Assembly: GCA_016717145.1 (NCBI GenBank)
Contig: JADKGD010000073.1
Span: forward strand, 186,001 to 250,000
Direction of reading: 5' to 3'
Length of the DNA stretch: 64,000 nucleotides
Source: Saprospiraceae bacterium
GTDB taxonomy: Bacteria; Bacteroidota; Bacteroidia; Chitinophagales; Saprospiraceae
Shown here piece by piece: positions 21,039 to 30,479 of the stretch. The notes beneath the pieces were generated by a model. It was not told where the DNA came from, searched no databases, and saw only the letters and a program-made list of their open reading frames with translations. The stretch's first letter is position 1. Each line of letters opens with the position of its first letter. Made by a program: the position numbers and the translations under genes.

Positions 21039-21182
21039 TTATAAATAAAATAACTGTTTTTCATGCGCGTTTTTACCAACACGATACATGCCTTCAGTAT
21101 TAAATTCCAAAACAATATTGGCATATCTGTCTATTGCAAATAATCCACCTTCTCCACCTGAATGTACTAATCTAACTGGATC
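21039..21182 (-). pseudogene. C-terminal remnant of isoaspartyl peptidase/L-asparaginase
   Basis: About 45 codons reading LVHSGGEGGLFAIDRYANIV and LEFNTEGMYRVGKNAHEKQL before a stop at 21039. The pattern G.GG..A.D..GN....FNT.GMYR is the C-terminus of the Ntn-hydrolase isoaspartyl peptidase/asparaginase family. The catalytic Thr and everything before it are absent; upstream sequence shows no related coding. It lies 100 bases beyond the start of the metallopeptidase gene, so it seems a relic left by a deletion. Confidence 0.5.
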
Positions 21183-21451
21183 ACCTCATATACAGCCTCT
21201 TGAAATGATGATTGTTTTTAGGCTATCAGACAGGATTGATTGCTAAAGAATTCTGTGCAGATTGGCATATATCTAGCCTGTTGGTATGGCATTACATTTA
21301 AAATGACATGGCTGGTTCCTTTAGTTTGAAACCAGCCATACTGTTTTATTGGAAGACTTAATGTACGCAGTTAAAAGGTGATGGTTTTGTTAAATTGAGT
21401 GGAAATCTTATCATAAAATTAGTTATACTTTGTCAACTTAACTTGGAGGTC

Positions 21452-21533
21452 CAATTATTGTGTAAATGTTGGGTTAACCCAACATTTGGGAGCAATTATT
21501 ATGTAAATGTTGGGTTAACCCAACATTTGAGAA
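21452..21533. repeat. Two tandem 41-base units, each with a 24-base perfect palindrome
   Basis: The unit begins CAATTATT at 21452 and 21493 (period 41). Each contains the half-site AAATGTTGGGTT joined to its exact complement, at 21464-21487 and 21505-21528. The copies differ only at one base after the CAATTATT and in the last few bases. They lie downstream of the leftward BNR lipoprotein gene (stop at 21577), so they could be tandem terminators. The absence of a loop and the tandem spacing fit a protein-binding site equally well. Confidence 0.8.
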
Positions 21534-21576
21534 GTGAATTTTATGAAGGTGACAACGTAAAATTGATCAAGTTTTT

Positions 21577-22595
21577 TTAACATCCGCCATCTCTTGGCAC
21601 GGCATAAATCACTTTGTCCGAAATTGATAAATTGAACACTTTTTTACCTATCGAAGGAAGTAACAATGCCCAGGATTTACCTTTGTCTGCTGAACGGAAA
21701 ATGCCATCAGGATGACCGCAAAAGAAATACTTACCCACTTCTTTGATAGAGGCAATCAACGCATGTGGCGGCAGGCCCGCATCAATGGCCTGCCAGGTTT
21801 TACCTCCGTCATAGGAAGTGCGCACCCTTCTGGTTTTCGACTCAGTATTGTACGTGATGGCAGCAAATCCGCCATTGATCACTTCTGCAGCGATGCCCAC
21901 GCCTCCTTCAGAAACTACCACATCCCAGTTTTCGCCGCCGTCAGTCGAGCGCAATATGCCTTGTTGATTGGTGCAATGATCACTCCGTCTGACTCCACCA
22001 TTTCTATCACCCAACCATGTTTATAGACGTGTTTCCAGGTTTGTCCATTGTCAGAGGATTTGAACAGGCCATTTCCGCAGCCGATAAAAAAGCTTCCATC
22101 ATGGGCTTCAAACACTGAACGTACTAATTGATCTTCAAAGCTGGTGAATGTGGGCAACCAAACATTTGAGCCAAACATTTTTTGAAAAAAATGACCTTGG
22201 AAATCAATTGCCATCAGTCCATCTTTGAGGGGTGTAACGTTTGCGATACGTTCGTTTATGGACATCTCTTTTTTCCAGCCAGGGAGCGTGGAAGTTGTGC
22301 TGCCGAGATACATTTCGTTTTCAGTTTTAAATATAGCTGGTTATCGAGGGCAAAAAGTCATTATTTTTCAAATTATTTGGTAGTCCATTACTGATGTCTT
22401 GCCATGTTTGACCATCGTCTGAGGATTGAAAAATGATGTTAGTTGCCTCGGACCCTACTTTTTTGGTTCTTGCTTGTTTGTTTGTATCAAAGAAAAAGCG
22501 AGACCATCAGTAGATGGCAGGGAATTTTCCGAAACCTGATTACAGGCAGAAAATAATTGAAAAAAAAGCATAAGAGCTAGGTAATACATTTGCAT
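21577..22595 (-). CDS. BNR/YVTN beta-propeller lipoprotein (two frameshifts)
   Basis: Starts at 22595 with a lipoprotein signal ending LFFQLFSACNQ. Several BNR (Asp-box) repeats follow: SSDDGQTWQDI, SSDNGQTWKHV, STDGGENWDVV, SYDGGKTWQAI and SADKGKSWALL. This marks a six- or seven-bladed propeller of the sialidase/VPS10/photosystem-II-stability type, about 330 residues. The frame breaks near 22335 and 21965 and resumes without loss of repeats. The domain is structural and the ligand is not predictable. The protein is probably anchored in the outer or inner membrane by its acylated Cys. It ends AVPRDGGC, which may be short of a final blade. Confidence 0.72.
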
Positions 22596-23069
22596 GACTA
22601 ATTGATTGACAGGTTAAATAATGAAACAAAGATATAGGCAGATCCGTATAAGCTGATTTATTTAGTGTAAAAGTATGTAAAGGAATTGTAAAATGGTGTT
22701 ATCAGGAAGGATGTCATCTACATGTTGAAATAAAAAAGGACTTCGATGAGGTTTAATTCTCCCTAAGCTGACCCCTCAAATGGCGCTGATGTTGACCCCC
22801 TTAATGACGCCAAGTTGGACCATTAAATTGCATAATAAAATTGTAATATGTTGCCTGGTTTTTATTAAAGAAAAGAAGTGTTAGTTTTTAGACAGTTTGA
22901 CGGCTGCTAGCGGTAGTTGTTTTATTTACTAATGTTAAATAATCAATAATCAGGGGTCTAGCTTGCCGCCATTTTGGGAATCAGCTTCATAGGAATATAC
23001 GCCGAACAAGTTTACATTATTTGTAACTTACAAAAATGATGATTACTTTTGTTAACTAAAATTAATCAT
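22596..23069. other. Intergenic with IS21-like end fragment
   Basis: No gene is visible. At 22765-22775 lies AAGCTGACCCC, followed by TTGACCCCC at 22792-22800 and a repeated GACC-rich stretch. This resembles the terminal repeats of IS21-family elements, whose ends carry GGGGTCA motifs. The same GGGGTCAGCTT occurs at 55144-55154. The rest is AT-rich and contains the unremarkable upstream region of the next gene. Confidence 0.35.
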
Positions 23070-24716
23070 ATGAGTAAAGTCGTGAAATTATCCGAACTTT
23101 CTGGAAAAGCGGCAACTATTTACTTAGAGTTTATGACAGAATTCTGGGAAGAGCACGACTTATACTGGCAACTATCTAATGGAGGATTTAGTCTTTGGGC
23201 TGCCTATGTGGATGCTGGTAACGCCCTTTTGCTGAGTGAAATGAAAATACTTGCAGCAGCTGCCAATCTATTGATCATTGAATACAATAAAGATCGTATT
23301 TTGGAAGAAGGCCATTCAGCGTTTAACGATCATATGACATTATTATCTTCTTACTATCAAATCCATCCGAGTGAGATCACCAAAATGTCTGTAAAGCTAA
23401 AAACCAGTATTTTAAAATTATCTTTTGACACAACAGAACTGGAATGGGATGACGAAGCAGATGAGAGTGGATTTGATGGAGACGATGATTTAGATTATGA
23501 TGAATTAACTCCTGAGATGATTAAAAGTGGAATGAAAATCATGAACAAAACATGTAATTTCCATGTACGAATTGATTTTGAAAAAAACTTGCCATTTTCA
23601 AAAGAACAATTTACCCAGTTAATTAGTGACTTGCTTATAGATGTAAAGACGGGCGTCCCAATCAAGCTATACCAATTGTATTTTAATAATACCGACATCT
23701 CTTTTAGCATAGATTGTCAATTTGGGGTTACCATCTCTTTTATTGAAATGATGTTAACCGAGTATAAGGTTACCCCGGAATTTGTTTTTGTCAGAGATGT
23801 AAATGAAAATGCCTTTATTCCCGATGATCATTATGTCAGCTTTATGGAATACTATAGAGATATGGTTGTATCACATCTTGAAAATGAAGCAGACCTAAAA
23901 AAATATATCGAAAAATACACTTCACTATCGGCTCAAGAAAGAAGAAAACAAAACCCTAATCCGAGGGAAGATGACGAATATGCTGCGCTCTTACTTTATG
24001 ATTTGTTACAAGAAGAAGGGATAGAAAATGCTATGACGATGCTCAAAACCAATAAACATAATATAGAAGCGCAAATTTTAATAGCTGGATGGGAAGGAGA
24101 CCTGGAAAAAAGAATAGATTTACTTGAAGAAGCAAGTGATATTCGCAAACTTGATTATGACTATAAGAAGATACATAAAGATAAAATGTGGTGGGTAGCA
24201 TCTCATACAAGGCCTTTTATTAGAGCAAAGTTTTTGCTCGCCAAAACCTATGAATTAGGTGGCTATATCGATGACGCCGTAGATGGTTACAAAGAAATAA
24301 TGGATATGAATCCAAATGACAATCTAGGTGCAAGACTCGAATTGATAAGACTATTATACAAGATAGGAGACAAAAAAGAAATTGTTTCCCTTGTCAATAA
24401 GTATCCGGATGAAGTAGATGAATATTTTTCATTTGCAGGTGTCTATGCTGCTTTTATGAAAAATGGAAAATCTTCAAAAACTGAAAAAAAAATCATATTT
24501 AGTTTAAATACAAACTATTATATGGCTTGTGCCATCGCAAAGATAGATGCTGACCAATTTACGGATTTTTTAGATTTAACCATTGATGAAGATAGAGTAC
24601 TCTTCGAAAATTTTGAAAATATTAGTGACAATATCATGTCTCTGTTTAAAAATGCCGAACTTCTTAAATATTATCGTAATGTGGTAAAAGAAATATTTGA
24701 TCGAATAGACAATTGA
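23070..24716 (+). CDS. ST7/TPR-like acidic protein of unknown function
   Basis: About 548 residues when started at the ATG at 23070; an upstream TTG at 23049 is possible but adds an unconserved MLTKINH. The middle carries a very acidic linker (ELEWDDEADESGFDGDDDLD, about residues 130-149). The C-terminal third contains SHTRPFIRAKFLLAKTYELG, DAVDGYKEIMDMNPNDNLGA and RLELIRLLYKIGD. The RP..RA....LA / NPNDN..AR signature is seen in tetratricopeptide proteins of the ST7/MYND-associated type. No enzyme motif is visible. It is cytoplasmic and monocistronic, with an intact frame, flanked by repeat-rich DNA on both sides. Confidence 0.7.
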   Translation: MSKVVKLSELSGKAATIYLEFMTEFWEEHDLYWQLSNGGFSLWAAYVDAGNALLLSEMKILAAAANLLIIEYNKDRILEEGHSAFNDHMTLLSSYYQIHPSEITKMSVKLKTSILKLSFDTTELEWDDEADESGFDGDDDLDYDELTPEMIKSGMKIMNKTCNFHVRIDFEKNLPFSKEQFTQLISDLLIDVKTGVPIKLYQLYFNNTDISFSIDCQFGVTISFIEMMLTEYKVTPEFVFVRDVNENAFIPDDHYVSFMEYYRDMVVSHLENEADLKKYIEKYTSLSAQERRKQNPNPREDDEYAALLLYDLLQEEGIENAMTMLKTNKHNIEAQILIAGWEGDLEKRIDLLEEASDIRKLDYDYKKIHKDKMWWVASHTRPFIRAKFLLAKTYELGGYIDDAVDGYKEIMDMNPNDNLGARLELIRLLYKIGDKKEIVSLVNKYPDEVDEYFSFAGVYAAFMKNGKSSKTEKKIIFSLNTNYYMACAIAKIDADQFTDFLDLTIDEDRVLFENFENISDNIMSLFKNAELLKYYRNVVKEIFDRIDN

Positions 24717-24911
24717 TAAAACCTGATTACACATTTGATATCGTATTGGCCGACGAAATTAAAAAAATCAGAAACTTATATTCGAAAGGTAAAACACGAC
24801 CTTAGTGACAGAGTGATACTTCTCCATAAATTCAACCACTCCGTGGTTGTACAACTCTAGTGCAGATTACCACCGCATTTCGTGTAGCGTTAATCATATT
24901 TAATACCTTCA

Positions 24912-25097
24912 GGATTAACCCAGAATCCGCATTAGAAATTTATTCCGATAATATCTGACTTTATATTTGTTTCTGTACTCATTTTTCCGTCCTCAATGTA
25001 GCAAAGGCTACATTTCCGGGTGAAAAACTCCGTGCATCACAACTATTTTGTCTGATATTCTCTCATTACAAAGTCCAATGCGGAATCTGGGATTAAC
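24912..25097. repeat. Inverted-repeat element with internal hairpins (MITE-like)
   Basis: GGATTAACCCAGAATCCGCA at 24912 and, inverted, TGCGGAATCTGGGATTAAC ending 25097 form imperfect 22-base arms about 185 bases apart. Inside is a perfect 8-base stem, AATGTAGC/GCTACATT (24995-25014). A related copy of one arm lies at 36939-36975. No coding is seen. The layout suggests a small non-autonomous mobile element or a structured intergenic repeat family. Confidence 0.55.
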
Positions 25098-25419
25098 CAC
25101 GTTTCCAAAAGTAAACGCTGAAGGCGTTGAATACTGTATCCACCCGAACAAGCACATATTTTAGCATAGACAATTAGAGCTTATTTTTGCCAAAAATAAT
25201 ATTATATGTCGAGTTATTCGCTATCAGCGCGAGAAAAAATTCTACAATAGATTACCAGGAGAGAGCATAAAAGAGTGTTTCGAAGTGGAGAAAGCACAAA
25301 ATCATTATATTGAGTATTCCGGAGCAAACTGAACCACTTTTAGATGTTGATTTGATAGTTGTATTGGAGAAAAAAAATACTTTGATATGGCCAATCAAAT
25401 AGTGCTGGCAGTATTTGTT
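25098..25419. other. Intergenic, nothing recognised
   Basis: About 320 bases after the inverted-repeat element. Short open stretches (for example around 25190-25330, plus strand) have no start, no recognisable motif and end after about 40 codons. A small hairpin AACGC/GCGTT near 25118 is the only structure noticed. Confidence 0.4.
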
Positions 25420-25848
25420 TTATTTAGATGTTAATTCGATTAATATTTCTGATATTCCAATAAATAAACATAATGGCGAATAAACTTTGGTGTCCATAAT
25501 ACCGAATTTTGTAGTTTTAATTTTTTTAAAAAACCCTATGTAATTAAATTCTCCAATTGCTCTTAATAAAAATAATATTGCTATAAACCAAAGGCAATAA
25601 TTTTCAATTACTTCAGGTAATTCAATATTAATGATTTTAGTTTTGATAATGTTTATAAAGGCAAAAAGTAAAAGAATTATTCCAACAAATAAAGTGCTAA
25701 TAATTGATGGATTTATAATTTTTACATTATTTGTATCCACCGGAATTACATTTTCTGTTCCTTTTTTTCCGCCAAATGCCCAATAGAAATGAAAAGAAGC
25801 AAGAAATATAAAAACAAAACATAAAATAATACTAATAACTATATTCAT
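25420..25848 (-). CDS. DUF3995 membrane protein
   Basis: A 142-residue protein with four membrane helices. The family signature is FHFYWAFGGKKGTENVIP (about residues 20-37), directly after the first helix: an H-YWA-GG segment followed by a Pro-ending stretch. Later helices include TLFVGIILLLFAFINII and a C-terminal LFIGISEILIELTS. DUF3995 proteins are inner-membrane proteins of unknown function found in Gram-negative and Gram-positive bacteria. The start is the ATG at 25848 in front of the first helix. It stands alone. Confidence 0.85.
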   Translation of the reverse strand: MNIVISIILCFVFIFLASFHFYWAFGGKKGTENVIPVDTNNVKIINPSIISTLFVGIILLLFAFINIIKTKIINIELPEVIENYCLWFIAILFLLRAIGEFNYIGFFKKIKTTKFGIMDTKVYSPLCLFIGISEILIELTSK

Positions 25849-25996
25849 TTGATTTGATTTTGTAAAATGACCGACTGAACGAAATATTCAATGATTTTAT
25901 TTTTATAATCTTCTTTATGTTAGGATACAGTTATAGTCGTAAAGACTATCAGAAAAAATGATATTGCTTTTTTATTTTATTAAGCTTTGTTTATTG

Positions 25997-26205
25997 TTAG
26001 TCCTTAAGGCTGTATAGAATTTTTTGAAAGTCTGCTTTGAATTTATCTTTATTTTCTGCTACTGTCCATGAAAAAACCTTATAGTAAGCAGTCTTTGTCT
26101 CAACAACACCTATCAAATAATAAATTTCGGATTAATTTTAGCATCCTTGTCCAAAACAACCCCCCCTTCACGCCAATCTCCAAAACGCTCCACAACACCC
26201 AACCA
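25997..26205 (-). pseudogene. Remnant of an unrecognised gene
   Basis: On the minus strand the text LGVVERFGDWREGGVVLDKD, then (after a frameshift near 26125) YYLIGVVETKTAYYKVFSWT and ENKDKFKADFQKILYSLKD reads like the C-terminal 60-65 residues of a real protein before a stop at 25997. No start or conserved upstream part is found. The family is not recognised. The adjoining C7 run near 26160 suggests poor sequence here. Confidence 0.3.
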
Positions 26206-26654
26206 AAAAGGTTTTCAAAATTCGGTTTAAAAAACTAACATCTCTTTTAAAGAAATTTTTAAAACATATTCCAGCCGAACTGGTACGCCGCTTTCCGCCC
26301 TTAATATAGTAATGTTGCATCACACTCAATAAAATTTATATCTTCTTTTTTTGAGAATTAGGTTTAGAAATTTTTCCTCATCTTTTAAAAAGGCTTTTAT
26401 TACACAATTTGATTCTAAAAACGAATGTTTGATTAATCACAAAACTATCTTTGAACACGAAGACCTGCCTTTTGGTGCATGCTGTTACCTGCTGCATTCT
26501 TTCATCTGTTTAAATTTTGCTAAGTTGTTGAATTTGTTTGATTTGCGGATTCGGATAAAGGACTAAAATTCTTTGAAAAGCACCCATTTAATCATTCAGG
26601 ATTGTACCCGCCTGCGCACACGAGTCGGGCAGGTGCAGACCGCTTATGGGGATT
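26206..26654. other. Intergenic, GC-rich patch but no supported gene
   Basis: Mostly AT-rich non-coding sequence. A plus-strand open stretch at 26351-26566 lacks any protein-family feature and has non-coding composition. Around 26607-26640 there is a GC-rich patch containing CCCGCCTGC, a 9-mer that also occurs at 54447-54455 in another gene-poor stretch. This may be a small dispersed repeat. Confidence 0.3.
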
Positions 26655-27145
26655 TCATCTGTTTAAATTCCAAATGGTAAAGTTTAAAATGGTGGCAAAT
26701 GATACCCAGGGGATGTAAGGAACAAGCAACCATGCTGCTGGTTTGAGAAACGGGAGAAACTAAAAATGGTGAGCGTGATGGTTATTACCATTAAAATAAT
26801 ATCTGTTAATGCCAATGCTGGTGGAGTGAAAGTTGAAAAAGAAAATGCTCCACCAAAAATTTAAAAATAGTTGTGTAGCGAATATTAAATAGGCGTTCCG
26901 TTTGTTTTGTTCGGTGGCTTTGTTATTCCATATAATTCCCAACGAAATGCCCATCAGCAAGTACAATATGGTCCATACAGGTCCAAATAAATATGCAGGT
27001 GGATTCCATGTTGGTTTTTGCACAGTATCAAACCAAACGTTGTTGTTGGCACTGGCAAGCAGGCCACTAATAATTCCTACGCTTTCACACAAAATAATTG
27101 TGAAGATGAATTTCCAAACTGACGATAATTTTTGATTTGATTCCA
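26655..27145 (-). CDS. tspO: TspO/MBR family membrane protein (frameshifted C-terminus)
   Basis: Starts at 27145 with MESNQKLSSVWKF. Five-helix TspO features are plain: GLLASANNNVWFDTVQKPTW, NPPAYLFGPVWTILYLLMGI and QLFLNFWWSIFFFNFHSP. After frameshifts near 26825 and 26730 the last helix reads PAAWLLVPYIPWVSFATILN and ends NFTIWNLNR at 26655. Reassembled, about 163 residues, the family's length. TspO binds tetrapyrroles and cholesterol-like ligands and is tied to stress and porphyrin control in bacteria. It follows the Ndh-2-like gene by only 6 bases, so the two are co-transcribed. The breaks look like sequencing errors. Confidence 0.82.
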
Positions 27146-27151
27146 TAAAGA

Positions 27152-28624
27152 TTATAATTTTGATTTTGAAGTAAGTGTTGGATATAATAGTGCTAATAAC
27201 TGGCGATGGGTGAAATATTTGTAAATCCAATTGATAAAAACAATCAGTCGGTTTTTGAAACTGATCAATAAAAACAGATGTAAGGTCATCCAAATGAGCC
27301 AAGCAAAAAATCCGTGAAAACTTAATTTTGGTTTTGCTAAATCAACCACGGCTTTATTTCTGCCAATGGTTGCCATATTGCCTTTGTTTATATAGTTGAA
27401 TGGAAGGATTGTTTTATTTAGTGCTAATCGTAAAAAGTTTTTTGCTAAATTTTTTGATTGGTCAATTGCAACACTAGCTAATTGTGGAAATCCATTTGGG
27501 TGCAATTCACTTTCTATTATTGCAACATCACCTAATGCAAATATATTTTCTGTGTTAATCACACGATGGAAAATATCTGTTTTGATTTGATTTGAATTTG
27601 AAATGTAATTCGGAGAAAAACCATTTGGAATGTTTCCTTTTCCTCCTGCTGCCCAAATCCCACAAGTCGATTCAATGACTGTTGCCTCTTGCAACAATAC
27701 CTGTTTTCCATCATATTCTTTTACGAATGTGTTTAGCATAACTGTAACGCCTAACTTTTGTAAATACTCTTTTGCTTTGTGTGATGATGTCGCACTCATT
27801 GCCGATAAAAGTTTTCCTGTACCTTCCAGGAGATATATTTTCATCTCGGCAAAATTCAATTCAGGATATTCAAAAGGCAACGAATCGTTTTTCATTTCAG
27901 CTAATGCGCCACTAAGTTCTACGCCTGTCGGTCCACCGCCTACTATGACTACCGACAACAAGATTTTTGTTTTTGCATGGTTTGCGGTAACTGCATCTTC
28001 GAAATGTTGCAATAAAGTGTTTCTTATTTGCAGTGCTTCAAAAGTTGATTTCATAGAAAATACTTTTTGTGCTAATACAGTATTTCCAAAATAATTTGTT
28101 TTAGCTCCTGTGGCAATTACTAAATAATCGTAGTTTATGTTGCCGCTTAAAGTTTCTACTTCATTTTTTTTTGTGTTGATGTTTGTAACGTCGGCAACAC
28201 GGATCCGAACATTTTTACTTTTTTCAAAAATATTTCGCAACGGAAATGAAATATTGCTGGCATCTAAATTTGCCATTGCCACCTGATAAAACAAGGGTTG
28301 AAATTGGTGGTAATTATTTTTATCAATTAAAGTGATGGTATAGTTTGGGTGATTGTTTAAGGATCTTGCCAATTTAAGTCCAGCAAAACCAGCCCCAATG
28401 ATTACAATATGATTTGTAGAACCCTTGGCATATCCGGTTGCCATTGCCTGCAATGCATCATTATACTCTTGTAAGTCGCTTGCAGTAATTTCCGGCTTTA
28501 CTTCTGAAGGAATTGTAATGGTCATTTCATCCTCAAACTTTGATAGTTCCGGATAATTTTCCTTAATTTTAATGGTAGTTTCAAGAATTTCGTTGTTCAA
28601 TTCTTTCTTCGTTTTCAATGGCAT
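27152..28624 (-). CDS. ndh: Type II NADH dehydrogenase-like FAD/NAD oxidoreductase
   Basis: 490 residues. The FAD-binding turn is VIIGAGFAGLKLARSLNNH, placed late (about residue 73) because of a ~70-residue N-terminal extension rich in Lys/Glu. The NAD-binding turn is VVIVGGGPTGVELSGALAEM. The late FAD contact appears as NIFALGDVAIIE and the quinone-side helix as FPQLASVAIDQSKNLAKNFL. The C-terminal part has an amphipathic and hydrophobic segment (FFAWLIWMTLHLFLLISF) for membrane docking. Ndh-2 passes electrons from NADH to quinone without pumping protons. The N-terminal extension resembles those on some Bacteroidota homologues and its role is unknown. It is co-transcribed with tspO. Confidence 0.85.
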   Translation of the reverse strand: MPLKTKKELNNEILETTIKIKENYPELSKFEDEMTITIPSEVKPEITASDLQEYNDALQAMATGYAKGSTNHIVIIGAGFAGLKLARSLNNHPNYTITLIDKNNYHQFQPLFYQVAMANLDASNISFPLRNIFEKSKNVRIRVADVTNINTKKNEVETLSGNINYDYLVIATGAKTNYFGNTVLAQKVFSMKSTFEALQIRNTLLQHFEDAVTANHAKTKILLSVVIVGGGPTGVELSGALAEMKNDSLPFEYPELNFAEMKIYLLEGTGKLLSAMSATSSHKAKEYLQKLGVTVMLNTFVKEYDGKQVLLQEATVIESTCGIWAAGGKGNIPNGFSPNYISNSNQIKTDIFHRVINTENIFALGDVAIIESELHPNGFPQLASVAIDQSKNLAKNFLRLALNKTILPFNYINKGNMATIGRNKAVVDLAKPKLSFHGFFAWLIWMTLHLFLLISFKNRLIVFINWIYKYFTHRQLLALLYPTLTSKSKL

Positions 28625-28732
28625 TGGATTATATTAATTATTTTATTTGCCTCTATACCGTTTGATAATTCAACAATACAACTTCACTTGACTTATTGCC
28701 AACAACCTGATCTATTGACTTACCTAAATTGG

Positions 28733-29413
28733 TTATACCATTAAGATCTTTAATAATTCTTTCGCAGCTGCTTCAGAAGACGCAGGATTTTGGCCCGTAA
28801 TGAGCATACCATCTTTTACTACATAACTGGCCCAATTGTCATTTTTAGAATAAATACCGCCTTTGTTTTTTAATTCATTCTCTAATAAAAAGGGGACTAC
28901 CTCTGTAAGTTGTACGGCTTCTTCTTCGCTGTTGGTAAATCCTGTTACTTTTTTCCCTTTTAACAATGGTTCACCGGCATTATCCTTTGCATGCAATAAA
29001 ACAGCAGGTGCATGGCAAACGGCTACTACGGGTTTTTTACTGTTCCAAAAATGCTCTACCAGATCTATTGAATCAGCATTGTTGGTCAAATCCCATAACG
29101 GACCGTGTCCACCGGGGTAAAATATTGCATCATAATCATCAGAAGAGATTGCAGATAACAACATTGTTTTACCTAAAATATGCTGTAAATTTTTATCTGC
29201 TTTAAACCGGATAGTAGCAGGTGTTTGATTTTCAGGCGTATCGCTTGATGGATCTACAGGAGGCTGTCCTCCTTTTGGCGATGCAATGGTTATTTCAGCA
29301 CCAGCATCATTAAATACATAATATGGGGCTGCAAATTCTTCTATCCAAAAACCTGTTTTTTTTCCTGTGTTTCCAAGCTCACTGTGTGAAGTGAGTACCA
29401 TTAATATTTTCAT
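28733..29413 (-). CDS. DJ-1/PfpI family protein, Hsp31-like glyoxalase type
   Basis: A 226-residue type 1 glutamine-amidotransferase-fold protein. The nucleophile elbow is VVAVCHAPAVLL with Cys133-His134. The partner Glu lies in GFWIEEFAAPYYVF (about E25). The PGGHGPLWDL segment at residues 100-109 and the overall 226-residue length place it with Hsp31/HchA-like glutathione-independent glyoxalases, which detoxify methylglyoxal and protect proteins. It sits in a run of oxidative and electrophile-stress genes, 26 bases after the start-side end of an MDR reductase. Intact frame; cytoplasmic. Confidence 0.87.
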   Translation of the reverse strand: MKILMVLTSHSELGNTGKKTGFWIEEFAAPYYVFNDAGAEITIASPKGGQPPVDPSSDTPENQTPATIRFKADKNLQHILGKTMLLSAISSDDYDAIFYPGGHGPLWDLTNNADSIDLVEHFWNSKKPVVAVCHAPAVLLHAKDNAGEPLLKGKKVTGFTNSEEEAVQLTEVVPFLLENELKNKGGIYSKNDNWASYVVKDGMLITGQNPASSEAAAKELLKILMV

Positions 29414-29439
29414 TTCGTATATTTTTATGTGTTAAATGT

Positions 29440-30438
29440 TTATGCTTCTACAATCATTTTCCCAATGTTATCACCTTCAAATAAACCCAGCAATGCAGCA
29501 GGTAATTTATCAAAGCCTTTTACAATAGTTTCTTTGTATTTTAATTTACCTTCCTTAATCCATGTAGTTAAATGGCTAACACCTTCCGGGAACCTGCTTT
29601 GATAATTGCCAATAATAAAACCCTGCATTAATACACTTCTGGTCAATAACATGGGTTGTAGACGCGGCCCCATTGGTATTTCAGTGCTGTTGTATAAAGC
29701 AATTTGTCCGCACAATACAATTCTTGCATTGAAGTTTATATTACTGATCACTGCATCTGAAATTTCTCCACCTACATTATCGTAATAGATATCAACTGCA
29801 TCCGGGCAAAATTCAGCAATAGCTTTTTTAATGTCAGTAGTGGTTTTATAATTAATGACTTCATCAAAGCCAAATTCTTTTTTCAGCAGTCTTACTTTTT
29901 CATCACTTCCTGCAATCCCTACTACACGGCAACCGTTTAGTTTAGCTATTTGACCAACTACAATACCAACCGCACCGGCAGCACCAGAGACAACAACTGT
30001 TTCGCCGGATTTTGGTTTACCAATATGTATTAAACCAAAATAAGCAGTGAGGCCTGGCATGCCTAGTATACCGAGATAATAACTTGCAGGTGCTATGTTT
30101 GTATCTATTTTTAGTAAGCCGTGTGCTGTTGCAATACAATGTTGCTGCCATGGAAGATTACCTGTTACCATATCATTTTCTTTAAAGTTGGCAACATTGC
30201 TTTTTATTACTTTAGCTACTACACCGCCAGTAATTGGCTTTCCAACTTCAAAAGGAGGAGCGTATGATTTAGCATCATTCATTCTGCCACGCATGTACGG
30301 GTCTACAGAAAAATACATAGCTTCCAGCAATATATCTTCTTCTTTAATTTGGGGTAGTTCAATATTTTTTGTTTCAAAATTTTCCACCACAGGTTTCCCT
30401 TTTGGCCTGCTGGCAAGTACAATTTGTTTTGTTGTCAT
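29440..30438 (-). CDS. Zinc-free MDR oxidoreductase, NADPH-dependent (prostaglandin-reductase/CurA type)
   Basis: 332 residues. The start QIVLASRPKGKPVVENFE is characteristic of the leukotriene B4 dehydrogenase/CurA branch of medium-chain reductases. The substrate segment SVDPYMRGRMNDA is followed by the NADP-binding turn VVSGAAGAVGIVVGQIAKLNG. Zinc-ligand cysteines are absent. These enzymes reduce alpha,beta-unsaturated carbonyls with NADPH. The gene runs into a stretch of nonsense DNA starting about 40 bases upstream, so its promoter is not readable. It heads a leftward group with the Hsp31-like gene, both acting on reactive carbonyls. Confidence 0.9.
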   Translation of the reverse strand: MTTKQIVLASRPKGKPVVENFETKNIELPQIKEEDILLEAMYFSVDPYMRGRMNDAKSYAPPFEVGKPITGGVVAKVIKSNVANFKENDMVTGNLPWQQHCIATAHGLLKIDTNIAPASYYLGILGMPGLTAYFGLIHIGKPKSGETVVVSGAAGAVGIVVGQIAKLNGCRVVGIAGSDEKVRLLKKEFGFDEVINYKTTTDIKKAIAEFCPDAVDIYYDNVGGEISDAVISNINFNARIVLCGQIALYNSTEIPMGPRLQPMLLTRSVLMQGFIIGNYQSRFPEGVSHLTTWIKEGKLKYKETIVKGFDKLPAALLGLFEGDNIGKMIVEA

Positions 30439-30479
30439 ATGCTATAAAAGTTTTGTTATCAGATTTTGAAATGGGCTGT

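Noticed and set aside
21452..25097. CRISPR array or retron considered for the palindromic repeats at 21.5 kb and 25 kb
   Set aside because: Only two repeat units without variable spacers at 21.5 kb, no cas genes, and no reverse transcriptase anywhere in the window.
26351..26566. Plus-strand open frame of 71 codons starting MRIRFRNFSSSF
   Set aside because: Composition is not protein-like, no family pattern, and the surrounding region is non-coding and of poor quality.
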